A stretch of DNA of 64,000 nt from an uncultured Clostridia bacterium (GTDB lineage: Bacteria > Bacillota > Clostridia > Christensenellales > Borkfalkiaceae), in the NCBI GenBank assembly GCA_934271735.1, contig CAKQSB010000009.1:5514-69513 (forward strand). Direction: 5' to 3'. Below are positions 35,851 through 45,760 of the stretch, piece after piece (within the stretch, counting starts at the first letter, position 1; every line of letters starts with the position of its first letter). A program made the position numbers and the translations under genes. The notes under the pieces were generated by a model. It did no database searches, had not been told where the DNA came from, and worked only from the letters and a program-made list of their open reading frames with translations.

Positions 35851-35959
35851 CTACTTATTTTTATTGCTTATACAACAATTTTGAGGTTCACTCGTCAATC
35901 GTAAAAATAATTTATTTTTTGAAAATTTTGGTTATATTAAGACACCTTATATTATTGAT

Positions 35960-35973
35960 AATCGACTTATAGG
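35960..35973 (+). repeat. Dispersed AATCGACTTATA repeat, copy 3
   Basis: AATCGACTTATAGG followed by CCGACTTTTGGC, whose GCC..GGC arms form a small hairpin. The tail closely matches the copy inside tilS at 58200. Confidence 0.65.
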
Positions 35974-36041
35974 CCGACTTTTGGCTTCTATTCCCTTTAT
36001 TTTATTCTCTTCCGCCCGCAAATCCCGAAAGTAAAAACCAA

Positions 36042-36076
36042 CCCCCGCCGAAAGAAAGATTTTCTTTCGGCGGGGG
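36042..36076 (-). terminator. Terminator of the SipW/beta-helix operon
   Basis: A perfect 16-bp stem CCCCCGCCGAAAGAAA / TTTCTTTCGGCGGGGG with a 3-nt loop, 24 bp after the operon's last stop codon. T-rich sequence follows on both strands, so it may stop transcription both ways. Confidence 0.85.
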
Positions 36077-36099
36077 TTTTATAAAAGAATATCAGATAA

Positions 36100-38142
36100 T
36101 CAGTTCCATTGTACGGTTACGCCGTCTACGACTACCGTGCAACCTTTTAAAGTAGCATCTACATCGCCGAATATTTCCGCAAAATTCCCGGCAGTTATCT
36201 TAACGCCGTCTATTTTGCAGTTCGTAAACGTAAATGTTTTACCCGTTGCTCCTGCCCCAAACCGATAACCGTCGTAAAACTCGCAATTCTTGATTTCGGT
36301 ATCGGCATAAGCAGCCATATACGCATATCCGTTGGATTTTCCTAACTTACAATCGATAAACGTGACTTTTTCCATACAACCCGCATAAGACGTCCAGCCG
36401 TTGAGCGTAGAGCCTTTAACGGTGAGAGTCGTTCCCGGCTTTACCTTTGACGCATTGATATTGAACGTATAAATAACGTTATCTATAATGCAGTTTTCTA
36501 TAACGTTATCGCCGCCGATATCATCCCAGAAAATTATTCCTCTGAACGCGCCCGAAATTTTCGAGTTTCTGATAAGAACATTGCTACCCGTAACAGAAAT
36601 AGCTTTCGTATCGCCGTTAAAGCCTTGACCGTTAACCTGAACGTTTTCCATCGTGGTATTCGTTCCCGTCATTTTGATTGCGCCCTCATTACCCGCGGGA
36701 GCATCACATTCGATCGTCATATCCTTAACGGTGACGTTATTATCCAAAGAAACTTTCCTCGCCGTAATCCCGGTTTTATCAATGCCTTCGCCGGCGATGA
36801 CCGTGCCTTCGGCAATTTTTGTTTCATTGGAAAGATTTACGGTACTGCCCTCGGCAAAACTCATATAAAAGTTTTCGTATGTATTGCTTGAATCTACCGT
36901 GCCGTTATTATACTCGCCGATTATCGCGTTTATATCGTGTTCTTCGAGCGAAGCATAGTTCTTGTAATCAACGGAATTGTCGAGAACGAGTTTCAGATCT
37001 TTTACTTTATTACCCGTAACTATCGCCGCAGAGTTCGCATAACCTACGATACCGCCGATATCGCGATAACCCGAAACTTTGATATTTTCGGCAACGCAAT
37101 CCTTAACCCATGCGCTCGGTTCTGCGGAAAGATATCCGACAATCGACGCCGCCTTGTCTCCGTCGTCGTTATCTTTTACTTTCGTAACGATTTCGGCGTT
37201 TTTAACTATGCAACGTTCGACTTTCGAGCAAAGAGCGTGTCCTATGATTACCGCGACATGATTTATTCCGTCGGCTTTGGCGCCGTCCACGGTGAGATCT
37301 TTAACAAGACAGCCCGTCGTTGCGCCGAATAATCCTACGTATCTTTCTCCTTTGACGTTAAGATTCTTTATCGTTTTACCGTTTCCGTTGAAAACGCCGC
37401 CGAACACATGCCCTTCGACGCCTATCGAAGTAAACGCTTTGTTTTCGAGATCGATATCGTTCATCAGTTTGATTTCGCTATAATTTCCGAGCGTTCCGTC
37501 GTTTACGTTTTTGGCGAAATTTCTGAGATCCTGCGCCGTGTATATCGTAAGCACGTCCGAAGAGACGTCTTCCGTCGCGGCATTTGCCTGAATTGCTTCT
37601 ACTTTGAAATAAACGCTGCACGACGTATTCCGATACTCGTTGCCTGCCGTTTCCGGAAGTTCAATCGCTATCGGAACCGTTACTACATTCGAACCGATTT
37701 CGATTACTTCGTAAGCAGATATTGTCGTGGAGCCGTCATACTCTGCGCCGTTTACATTAAATGCAAGCCCCTCGAAAAGACCTGTATTGTTAGCGCAACC
37801 GATAATCGTACGATATTTAACGGTTACGTTGCTTTTATTTTCGATAACTATATTAAATTTAATTCCGTCGCCGGGGAGGAGTTTTTTAAGGCTCAAGCCG
37901 TCTTCGGTGAATTCGACTTCGCCCTGATACATATGGTCTTTTCCCCCTGTGTAATCCTCGTCGTAAAGCTGCTTTGTTTGCGCGCTTGTCTCGTCGATTG
38001 TGGCAACCACATCGACCTTACCGCTTGTTACGGCGATATTTACTTTGCTTTCCGAAGTGAAGATAGCAAACGTTGCGCCCGCAATCAGACTTACGCAAAG
38101 GCAAATCGACATAATCGCCGATAAAATGATTTTCTTTTTCAT
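36100..38142 (-). CDS. Surface protein A: SipW-type signal, beta-helix with GLUG-like repeats
   Basis: A 680-residue exported protein. Its start (ALCVSL-like hydrophobic core, AGATFAIFTSESKVNIAVTSGKV) matches SipW-dependent signal peptides of TasA/camelysin proteins. Residues about 30-190 form a beta-sandwich domain shared with the next genes (LLPGDGIKFNIVIENKSNVTVKYR). After that comes a predicted right-handed beta-helix: a GLUG-like segment (YVGLFGATTGCLVKDLTVDGAKA, split here by description only) and many short turns such as ENCIIDNVIY and TFTNCKIDG. No LPxTG motif, membrane anchor or catalytic site is seen. Last gene of the operon. Probably a cell-surface fibre or adhesin; the ligand is unknown. 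Confidence 0.75.
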   Translation of the reverse strand: MKKKIILSAIMSICLCVSLIAGATFAIFTSESKVNIAVTSGKVDVVATIDETSAQTKQLYDEDYTGGKDHMYQGEVEFTEDGLSLKKLLPGDGIKFNIVIENKSNVTVKYRTIIGCANNTGLFEGLAFNVNGAEYDGSTTISAYEVIEIGSNVVTVPIAIELPETAGNEYRNTSCSVYFKVEAIQANAATEDVSSDVLTIYTAQDLRNFAKNVNDGTLGNYSEIKLMNDIDLENKAFTSIGVEGHVFGGVFNGNGKTIKNLNVKGERYVGLFGATTGCLVKDLTVDGAKADGINHVAVIIGHALCSKVERCIVKNAEIVTKVKDNDDGDKAASIVGYLSAEPSAWVKDCVAENIKVSGYRDIGGIVGYANSAAIVTGNKVKDLKLVLDNSVDYKNYASLEEHDINAIIGEYNNGTVDSSNTYENFYMSFAEGSTVNLSNETKIAEGTVIAGEGIDKTGITARKVSLDNNVTVKDMTIECDAPAGNEGAIKMTGTNTTMENVQVNGQGFNGDTKAISVTGSNVLIRNSKISGAFRGIIFWDDIGGDNVIENCIIDNVIYTFNINASKVKPGTTLTVKGSTLNGWTSYAGCMEKVTFIDCKLGKSNGYAYMAAYADTEIKNCEFYDGYRFGAGATGKTFTFTNCKIDGVKITAGNFAEIFGDVDATLKGCTVVVDGVTVQWN

Positions 38143-38206
38143 AATTTTATTACCCCTTTTAAATTTACATTGCTACAAACTTTATGTGAATCTTTTTGTT
38201 TTCTTA

Positions 38207-38270
38207 GCGGCGGTTTCGGGGCGCGCCCAATTTCAGGGTTGGCTGTTATCTTCAGCCCCGAAACCGCCGC
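38207..38270. repeat. Long-arm inverted repeat between surface genes A and B
   Basis: A perfect 16-bp arm GCGGCGGTTTCGGGGC (38207-38222) pairs with 38255-38270, enclosing 32 nt with a small inner hairpin. No U-run follows, so it is not a simple terminator; it could stabilise or attenuate the operon mRNA. Confidence 0.75.
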
Positions 38271-38303
38271 ATTGAACTTTTATTCTTACAAATAAATCAG
38301 TTT

Positions 38304-40160
38304 TTAATAAGTTCCCGCCGTTCTCTTTCCGTCGGTGTTACCACTGAAAGAGCCGACTTTGACATGACCGAATTCGGTATTGCCCGCAATTTCGTCAAGA
38401 CCGAAATAAACGTTGGAAAGAGTAAGCGTTCTGCTTCCGTTTGCCGCGAAATCGCCGCGGATTGCGTAACCGATTCCCGTGTTGTTCACTGCCCAGGAAT
38501 TGATTTTCGTATCTTTAATGGTGATATCGCCCGTTGTGCCGTAAAGCTGAATAGCGTTTCCGCGAACTCCGTCTATAACGCAGCCCTCGATAAGAAGAGA
38601 ATCGAGCGTTCCCTCACCGCCGCCGCAAATTGCGTCGATAGCGATAGCGTGTCCGCGTTTCTTCATTCCGTTCAGCGTTCCGTCTCCGTTGTAACGCGGA
38701 CCTTCAGCCGATAAAGTATTATCGTTCTCGCCTATAAAGGTACAGTTTTTAACAACAAACTTAATCCCCGTATGCGAAGACTTTTCAAGGTTAAGGCACA
38801 TACCCGCGCCGCTGTTGGTAAGACTGTTGTTGCCGGTGTACGTGAGCTTGCTCTGGTCGCACGCATAGAACGTGCAGTTTTCGAGCGTTACGGTGACGTT
38901 ATTTGCCTTAGCGGAGAAAACCGCGCCGTTTTTGAACACTACGTTTCTGATAGTGGTGTCCGAATTAACCCATGCGTCAACCCATTTGCCGACATACACG
39001 CCGTTACCGTCGAGTTCGACGGCTTCGGTAGAAGTGCTTCCGAATCCGAAATCAACGTTATCGTGAGCGAAAACTTCGTCTAAAGCTGCATCGCTGTTTG
39101 TGTCTACCACAACTTCGTACCAGTCGCCGTTCTGAACTACCTTGTAACCTGCGGCGACATAAGATGTGCCGTCGTCCACATTGAGGTTGGACGGGTCGAA
39201 TTTATAGAACTTACCGCCCATAACGACGATATTCGCCGTTTTGTCTCTATAAGCAGCGTTTTGACAGTTCAACGTCCAGCGAGGATCTACGGCTTTGAAT
39301 ATTCCTCCGTAAATCTTGATCGTTCCTTTTAAAGCATAAATAAGCGAGTTATCGGGATCAACTCCGTCGGCGTGAGTGTAGCTGCCGCCTTTGATCACGA
39401 TATCGCCGCCGTTAGCCCAAACCGCTATACTGTTTTCACTGCCCTCGTTCTGTTCCGCAACAACCTGACCGTTGCCGACAAGCGTAAGCGTTCCGCTGTC
39501 CGCTCTGATAACGCCGCTCTTTCCGTCAGCTCTGAGACCGGTGATATTATATTCGCCGTCTTCGGTGAATACGATAGGATTCTGAACGGTGTTGGCGTTA
39601 CCCTGAACAGCCTCGACCGCTACGTAAAATTTAACGATTTTATCCTGCCAGTCGTTTCCCGCATTTTCGGGAAGTTCGATGGAAACGGGGATAGAACCGA
39701 TCGCCGCGCCCGCCTCGAGCTTGATATAATCGCCGAGAACCGAACCGAAATACTCTTTACCGTCTACGCCGATTTTAAGTTTGTCCGCAAGATTGCTTTC
39801 TGTTGCTTCGGAAACGACTACGCGATACTTTATCGCAACGTTAGAGTGATTCGTAACGTTGATATCGAATTTCACTCCGTCTCCGGGAACAAAATTCTTG
39901 ATATCAATCGAATTTCCGTTGATTTCGACCGCGCCCGCGAAAGTGGAGGTTTTACCCGCCGTATACTCGGTGCCGAGCTGTTTCGTCTGAACGCTGTCTT
40001 CGTTAATCGTCGCTACTACGTCGACTTTACCGCTTGTTACGGCGATATTTACTTTGCTTTCCGAAGTGAAGATAGCAAACGTTGCGCCCGCAATCAGACT
40101 AACGCAAAGAGCAAGCGACAAAATTGCCGAAATTACTATATTACGTTTTGTAGAGTTCAT
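38304..40160 (-). CDS. Surface protein B: SipW-type signal, beta-helix
   Basis: A 618-residue protein starting MNSTKRNIVISAILSLALCV with the same signal peptide and beta-sandwich domain as proteins A and C. A longer frame to 40232 exists, but AAGGAG is correctly placed before 40160. The body is beta-helix-like with short GG turns (IVIKGGSYTHADG, IKIYGGIFKAVDP). It contains one copy of a cap module (GGKFYKFDPS ... YVAAGYKV ... WYEVV) near residues 325-365. Over 80 bp of DNA encoding the signal-peptide region are almost identical to genes A and C, pointing to duplication or gene conversion. Confidence 0.75.
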   Translation of the reverse strand: MNSTKRNIVISAILSLALCVSLIAGATFAIFTSESKVNIAVTSGKVDVVATINEDSVQTKQLGTEYTAGKTSTFAGAVEINGNSIDIKNFVPGDGVKFDINVTNHSNVAIKYRVVVSEATESNLADKLKIGVDGKEYFGSVLGDYIKLEAGAAIGSIPVSIELPENAGNDWQDKIVKFYVAVEAVQGNANTVQNPIVFTEDGEYNITGLRADGKSGVIRADSGTLTLVGNGQVVAEQNEGSENSIAVWANGGDIVIKGGSYTHADGVDPDNSLIYALKGTIKIYGGIFKAVDPRWTLNCQNAAYRDKTANIVVMGGKFYKFDPSNLNVDDGTSYVAAGYKVVQNGDWYEVVVDTNSDAALDEVFAHDNVDFGFGSTSTEAVELDGNGVYVGKWVDAWVNSDTTIRNVVFKNGAVFSAKANNVTVTLENCTFYACDQSKLTYTGNNSLTNSGAGMCLNLEKSSHTGIKFVVKNCTFIGENDNTLSAEGPRYNGDGTLNGMKKRGHAIAIDAICGGGEGTLDSLLIEGCVIDGVRGNAIQLYGTTGDITIKDTKINSWAVNNTGIGYAIRGDFAANGSRTLTLSNVYFGLDEIAGNTEFGHVKVGSFSGNTDGKRTAGTY

Positions 40161-40277
40161 TTTTTCTCCTTGTCGCGCCGCGGCGGAATAAGCCTGTAAA
40201 TTCACAAGACTCTTCGCCGCAACGCAAATCAAAAATTCCGTAATTTCAGATAATTTTTTGTATCGGATAATCTGAAA

Positions 40278-42251
40278 TTATACGTTAGCCGTACGAACGG
40301 TTTCGCCGTTTACGACAACGGTAGTTTTGTTACCTTTCTTTTCGTTCCATACGGAATTGCCGCTTACGCTGCCGAGACCGAAACCTGTTACCTGCTCGGA
40401 GGTAGCTTTATCGATTATAACGGTGTAATTTACGTTAAAGCTCGAATCGATTTCGATTGCCGCTTTTCCCTCTACGGGAGCGGACGCGTTGAAAGTACAA
40501 TTTCTGAACTCTACCGACTGAGCGCCGATATGTCCTTCGTTGTAAATAAGAACGGCTTTACCAACGCAGTTGAAAACGCAGTTCTCGAAAAGAACGTTGC
40601 CTGCGCCGTAAGTCCATACGTTGTAGTCCACGGTTTCCTGTTCGAACGTGCAGCCGATGAACTCAACGTTTTCGCCGTAAAGGAACTGTTTGCCTTTGAT
40701 TACGCAATCTTTATAAGTAAGCTTGCCCGTGTGCTGGAAACCCTTGTAATCGGACGAACCGAATTCAACGGTTACGCCTTCGAGGCTTACGTTGGTAGCT
40801 CCGTTGTTGAGCTTTTCTTTCATATCGATAACGGTATCTTTCGTTCCGATAATGGTAACGTCCTTGCCTTCAAGCGAAGGAAGAGTGTAAGTGCCGTCGT
40901 TCGTAATCTTAACGGTAACCGCGTCGTTTCCCGTGATAGCGTCCGTGATTTCTTCTTTAGAACCCGCAACAACGCCCGTTCCGCTACCTTTAACGACAGT
41001 GTACCAGGTGTCTTCGCCCTTAGCTTCGGCGAAAACCGTGTAACCCTCGGCAACATAGGAAGTTCCTGCGCCTTCGGGATTTGCGGACGGGTCGAAGTTT
41101 ACGAACGTACCGCCTTTAATGGAAATGGTCGCGCTTCCGTCCCTATAAGCCGCATCGATACAGTTTACCACATACTTGGCATACTGCGGAACCGCTGCCT
41201 TACAAGTCGGAGCCATATCGAAGAAGCCGCCGTTGATTTCAAGGCTGCCCTTCTGAACCTGAACTGCCGTCATCGCGCCGTAAAACTTACCGTCGTTGAT
41301 AACAACGTTACCGCCGTTTACGTTGATTCCGTAAACCTGTTGCGAGCCCGATTCGCAGTTGATTTCGCCGTTGCCGCCTATCGTAAGCGTTCCGCCCATA
41401 ACAGCCATAAGAACAGGCGAAGCTTTACCGTAATCGGTGTCGCTGTCCCATTTTACGCCTATCGAATTACCTTTAAGGTCGATCGTCGTATCCTTATTGA
41501 GCAACGTCTGAGGAACAAGTCCGGAATCTTGTTTTTCGCTATCGGTAACGGTCGGCTCAACGGCTATGTCCTTATTGACATAAACGGTGCCGCCTTCGGC
41601 AAGCGAGCTCTTTAAACTGTCGGAATCGACAGGATAATGAACTTCGTTCGTCGTTTTTGCGTTACCCTGAACGGCTTCTACCTCGAAAACGAGCTTGCAG
41701 CTCTTACCCATATAGGCGTTGCCTGCGGATGCCGGAAGTTCAACATAACAATTATAAATTATATCATCTGCTCCTACCGCCATTTCCTGCCATGCAGAAA
41801 CCATGGCATTATCGGCAATACCTATATTGAACTTCAAGCCCGCAAGCAATCCGTCGTCATTCTCGGCTTTAACTTTCGTTCTGAACTTAACTTTTACGTT
41901 GCTGTCGTTATGAACAATAATACGAAAAGTCGCTTTATCGCCGGGCATAATCCTGTCAAGCGTGAGCGTACCGCCACTTAACGCAGCCGTTCCGCCCGTA
42001 AGGAAAGTGCCTTCCGTCGTACGGTCGACCTCGGTTCCCTCGAAAGTGTTCATGTCGATATCTTTAAGCGAGGATAATTTAAGAGATTCATTCGGTATTG
42101 TCGCAACAACATTCACCTTACCGCTTGTTACCGCGATATTTACTTTGCTTTCCGAAGTGAAGATAGCAAACGTTGCGCCCGCAATCAGACTAACGCAAAG
42201 AGCAAGCGACAAAATTGCCGAAATTACTATATTACGTTTAGAATTTTTCAT
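40278..42251 (-). CDS. Surface protein C: SipW-type signal, beta-helix
   Basis: A 657-residue member of the same family: signal AGATFAIFTSES, beta-sandwich (RIMPGDKATFRIIVHNDSNVKVKFR), a beta-helix with GG turns, a cap module GGTFVNFDPS ... YVAEGYTV ... WYTVV near residues 385-425, and a second beta-helical part to the end. AGGAG lies 13 nt before the ATG. Its 5' region is nearly identical in DNA to gene B, while the rest has diverged, so N-termini are conserved for secretion and C-termini vary. Confidence 0.75.
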   Translation of the reverse strand: MKNSKRNIVISAILSLALCVSLIAGATFAIFTSESKVNIAVTSGKVNVVATIPNESLKLSSLKDIDMNTFEGTEVDRTTEGTFLTGGTAALSGGTLTLDRIMPGDKATFRIIVHNDSNVKVKFRTKVKAENDDGLLAGLKFNIGIADNAMVSAWQEMAVGADDIIYNCYVELPASAGNAYMGKSCKLVFEVEAVQGNAKTTNEVHYPVDSDSLKSSLAEGGTVYVNKDIAVEPTVTDSEKQDSGLVPQTLLNKDTTIDLKGNSIGVKWDSDTDYGKASPVLMAVMGGTLTIGGNGEINCESGSQQVYGINVNGGNVVINDGKFYGAMTAVQVQKGSLEINGGFFDMAPTCKAAVPQYAKYVVNCIDAAYRDGSATISIKGGTFVNFDPSANPEGAGTSYVAEGYTVFAEAKGEDTWYTVVKGSGTGVVAGSKEEITDAITGNDAVTVKITNDGTYTLPSLEGKDVTIIGTKDTVIDMKEKLNNGATNVSLEGVTVEFGSSDYKGFQHTGKLTYKDCVIKGKQFLYGENVEFIGCTFEQETVDYNVWTYGAGNVLFENCVFNCVGKAVLIYNEGHIGAQSVEFRNCTFNASAPVEGKAAIEIDSSFNVNYTVIIDKATSEQVTGFGLGSVSGNSVWNEKKGNKTTVVVNGETVRTANV

Positions 42252-42394
42252 TGATGTTATAGCTCCTGTCCCGACCGAACTCTCCTCGCCTTACCGGCTG
42301 TTTCATGCAGGGATAACCCGCCGCACGACAACCGCCGAGGCGAAGAGAAATCAATCGTCAAAAAAATTTTTTTGTTTTAAGCCTTTTGTTTAAT

Positions 42395-43966
42395 TTATTC
42401 TGCAACTACGGTGTACCAGATTTCGCCGTTTGCTTTGGTTTCGGAAACTACCTTGTATCCGTCCGCAACGAAGTTACCGCCGAGGTTGTCATCGCCCGTG
42501 GAAGGATCATAGTTTACGAAAGTACCGCCTTTAACGGTTATGGTGCCGGGATTTCCGTTAAGCTGGTTAAGAACATAGTAACGTCCGCCATACTGATAAT
42601 CCGTCTTGAAGAAACCGCCTTCGATAACGATATGTCCTCCCTGGCTTTCGATAACGGAATTACCATAGCCGTTTGCGTCTCCGCCGACAGTGAAAGTACC
42701 GTCTTTAATAACAACCGTTGCTCCGTCACGTGCCTGTACGCATTGGTTATTGCCGCCTGCGCCGCCGTCAAAAACACCGCCCGTAATTGTAACCGTGGTG
42801 TCTGTGCCGGAAGCCTTTACGGCTATGGCGTCAGGCATGTTTGCGGTAATACCATCGCTAAGAGTATGCGTACCCTCAGTAAAAGTCTTACCGACTTCCT
42901 TTTTAACGACTTCGTACCAGTCGCCGACCTTAACTACGGTGTAATCTTCGGGTACTACGACCTCGTCTGTCTGCCCTGCTCTCGGAGCGGAAGGATCGAA
43001 TTTATAGAACTTACCGCCTTTAACGGTGATAACCGAGCCGCAATTATCTCTACAGTTAAGAGTCCACTTGGGATCTCCAGCGCCGACCTTGAACGATCCG
43101 CCGTTGATTTCGATCTGCGCACCGCCGCTTGCATAAACCAAATCGTACTGATTATCGGTTCCCGTAATCTTCTGAGTGAAATCACCTCCGTTGATTACAA
43201 CCTTGGTACCCTCGCCATCAGCCCATACAGCCATAGCGTAGTTATCGAAAGATTCTTCGGCGGTAATGTTTGCGTTTACGGTAACCTGTGCGCCGCTGTC
43301 GGCATAAATTACGCCGTAGCCGCCGTCAGCGGAAGCGTCGTTGGTTACACTGCCGACAACACCGTCTCTGAACGTAAATTCGGATAACTGTCCGTCATAA
43401 TTGCTGTCTTTACTGTCGGATTCGTGGCTTACCTGAGTCGCAAGTACTTTGATGCCGATTCCGCTTATGGTTAAGCCCTGATAATTGTTACCTGCGGTTT
43501 CAAGCATATGACCTTTGATAACGAAATTCTTTGCTTCTCCGGGAAGAAGTTTAACGTTTTCGCTTACGGCGTTTTCGCCGATAGTCCATGTGATTACCTC
43601 GTTAAGCTCAGCGTCGCCTTTTACCCCGCTTACGATTACCTTGTATTTAAGAGCAAGGTTACCTTTATTGATAACGCGAAGTTCGGGAAGCTCGTATGTA
43701 CAACCGGGTTCCCACAAAATCTTCGTTCCCTCGGGAGCGATTGCTCCGCCGACTTTGAACATTAACGTTTTGCCATTAGCGTCTACCCATTCGCCGTTGT
43801 CGTCTTTCATTTCGAGACCGACTCTGAGCGTTCCGGATTCAACCGTGCAAACGCTGCTACTTACTTCGTCCGTAAACCAGGCGTAAGTTCCGCCGACCAT
43901 CACGCCGAAGCAAAGCGCGATTACCATTATCGCCGAAACGATAATATTTCTTTTTGATTTTTTCAT
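42395..43966 (-). CDS. Surface protein D: SipW-type signal (AWFTDE), beta-helix
   Basis: A 523-residue protein with the second signal-peptide type of the locus, GGTYAWFTDEVSSSVCTVESGTLRVGLEM, close to TasA/camelysin precursors. The beta-sandwich (LPELRVINKGNLALKYKVIVSG) is followed by beta-helix turns. Two cap modules occur: GGKFYKFDPS ... YTVV ... WYEVV in the middle and GGTFVNYDPS ... FVADGYKV ... WYTVV at the very end. AAAGGAG precedes the ATG. It pairs with gene E by near-identical N-terminal coding DNA. Confidence 0.75.
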   Translation of the reverse strand: MKKSKRNIIVSAIMVIALCFGVMVGGTYAWFTDEVSSSVCTVESGTLRVGLEMKDDNGEWVDANGKTLMFKVGGAIAPEGTKILWEPGCTYELPELRVINKGNLALKYKVIVSGVKGDAELNEVITWTIGENAVSENVKLLPGEAKNFVIKGHMLETAGNNYQGLTISGIGIKVLATQVSHESDSKDSNYDGQLSEFTFRDGVVGSVTNDASADGGYGVIYADSGAQVTVNANITAEESFDNYAMAVWADGEGTKVVINGGDFTQKITGTDNQYDLVYASGGAQIEINGGSFKVGAGDPKWTLNCRDNCGSVITVKGGKFYKFDPSAPRAGQTDEVVVPEDYTVVKVGDWYEVVKKEVGKTFTEGTHTLSDGITANMPDAIAVKASGTDTTVTITGGVFDGGAGGNNQCVQARDGATVVIKDGTFTVGGDANGYGNSVIESQGGHIVIEGGFFKTDYQYGGRYYVLNQLNGNPGTITVKGGTFVNYDPSTGDDNLGGNFVADGYKVVSETKANGEIWYTVVAE

Positions 43967-44095
43967 TTTTATTCTCCTTTAGTTTTTCGGTTGCGGGGTT
44001 AAGTTTTCCGCCGTTTACCGGCTTAAAGTTTTAATCTTGCCTTTACACGGATTTTTCTTTATCCCGCAATCATATAAAAATTTTATCTGCTTAAA

Positions 44096-45631
44096 TTACT
44101 TTTTGATTACGTAGTAACCGTCCGCGTCTTTTTCCGCACTCTGGCTTGCGCCTTCTGCGATGAAGCCCGCGTAAGTAAGCTGATTCACTTTAACTTCTTT
44201 ACCTTCTGCGGGATCTACAAGCAACGTTCCGTATACACTCGTCCATCCGTTTGTCTTTCTGTGGAAGATAAGACCGGCAAGAGACGTATCGGTATAAGAT
44301 TTTTCGTTTACAGAGTACGTTCCGCCTTTAACGGTAACCGTGGAATCGGCAGGAATATCGAATACCGTGTTGTTTCCTTCGGCAACGAAAGTACAATCGT
44401 TTACGATAACGTTACCTTTAACATTCGTGAGGTACGAGTTTCTGCCAAGCGTTTTAAACGTACCGCCGTTGATGATAACGTCAACGTTAGCGTCGCTGTC
44501 GCTCGTAATAATGTAACCGTAATCTCTATTGGAAACAAACGTTCCGCCGTTAATCGTAACCGTAGTTTTCTCTGTCCTCGAATAGCTGGGAACTTTGATT
44601 ATGTAGTTATAGCTGCCTACGGAGTCCGTATTTTCAAAATATCCGCCGTTAATCGTAAGGTCGGAGTTACGAGCCTGAATTACGTTAGCATACCCGCTGC
44701 TGCCTTCTTTTGCATAGCTGCTTGTGAATTTACCGCCTTCGATTGTAACGTCGGAATTAACCGCCTCTATGGCAGGATAGGAATCAGATGTTGCAATTTC
44801 CCCGTTTGCGGCACTTGAAGAGTCTTTAATTACTACGGTTGAGCCGCTTACGCTAAACGTTTTACCGTTTGAAGTAAGCGCGTTACCGTTAAGGTCGATT
44901 GCGACATCCTTGCCGCTGATTACGAGAGGCTCGTCTTCGGGAATAGCTATATTGTCGGTAAGTTTAATTGTCTTTCCGTCGATATCGTCTGAAGCAAGCA
45001 CTTCTTTAAGAGAATCGGAAGTATCCGCAAACGTAACGTTCGGATTGGTTGCGTCTATGTCGTAAGTGTTGTCTTTGCTGTCGACTTCGTGGCTTGCCTG
45101 CGTTGCGTAAACGGTTATGCCGATACCCTCGATAGACAATCCCTGATAGATGTTGCCTGCGGTTTCAAGCATGTGACCCTTAATGGTGAATTCGTGATTT
45201 TCTTCGGGAAGAAGTTTAACGTATTCGTTAAGGTTTACGCCGCCGACCGTCCATCTGATAACTTCGTTAAGTCTGTTATCGCCGTCGATACCGTTGATAA
45301 CGACTCTGTACTTAAGAGCAAGGTTGCCGTTATTGATAATGCGAAGTTCGGGAAGCTCGTATGTACAACCGGGTTCCCATAAAATTTTCGTGTTTTCCGC
45401 GGGAATTACTCCGCCGACTTTGAACATTAATGTTTTGCCGTTCGCGTCTTCCCATTCGCCGGCGTTATTTTTCATTTCAAGACCGACTCTGAGCGTTCCG
45501 GATTCCACCGTGCAAACGCTGCTACTTACTTCGTCCGTAAACCAGGCGTAAGTTCCGCCGATCATAAGGCTGAAGCAAAGAGCTATAACGGTTATCGCCG
45601 AAACGATAATGTTTTTCTTTGAACTTTTCAT
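44096..45631 (-). CDS. Surface protein E: SipW-type signal (AWFTDE), beta-helix
   Basis: A 511-residue paralogue of protein D: the same GGTYAWFTDEVSSSVCTVESG signal and beta-sandwich, then beta-helix turns (TINGGYFENTDS, VIINGGTFKTLG). The C-terminus ends with a shorter variant of the cap (YAGFIAEG ... DGYYVIKK). AAAAGGAG precedes the ATG. Operon position (second large gene after the SipW-F unit) and signal type suggest it is exported by the SipW encoded upstream. Confidence 0.75.
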   Translation of the reverse strand: MKSSKKNIIVSAITVIALCFSLMIGGTYAWFTDEVSSSVCTVESGTLRVGLEMKNNAGEWEDANGKTLMFKVGGVIPAENTKILWEPGCTYELPELRIINNGNLALKYRVVINGIDGDNRLNEVIRWTVGGVNLNEYVKLLPEENHEFTIKGHMLETAGNIYQGLSIEGIGITVYATQASHEVDSKDNTYDIDATNPNVTFADTSDSLKEVLASDDIDGKTIKLTDNIAIPEDEPLVISGKDVAIDLNGNALTSNGKTFSVSGSTVVIKDSSSAANGEIATSDSYPAIEAVNSDVTIEGGKFTSSYAKEGSSGYANVIQARNSDLTINGGYFENTDSVGSYNYIIKVPSYSRTEKTTVTINGGTFVSNRDYGYIITSDSDANVDVIINGGTFKTLGRNSYLTNVKGNVIVNDCTFVAEGNNTVFDIPADSTVTVKGGTYSVNEKSYTDTSLAGLIFHRKTNGWTSVYGTLLVDPAEGKEVKVNQLTYAGFIAEGASQSAEKDADGYYVIKK

Positions 45632-45760
45632 TTCTATTCTCCTTTTCTAATCCATTAAAATACTTTTTTTTAAAATACTGTTTTAGGTTTCAGACTGTTT
45701 TTCCGCTTAATGCCGTTTCGGTTTTTTCGCCGTTTCGGGCATTTTAATCGGCTCCCGGTC

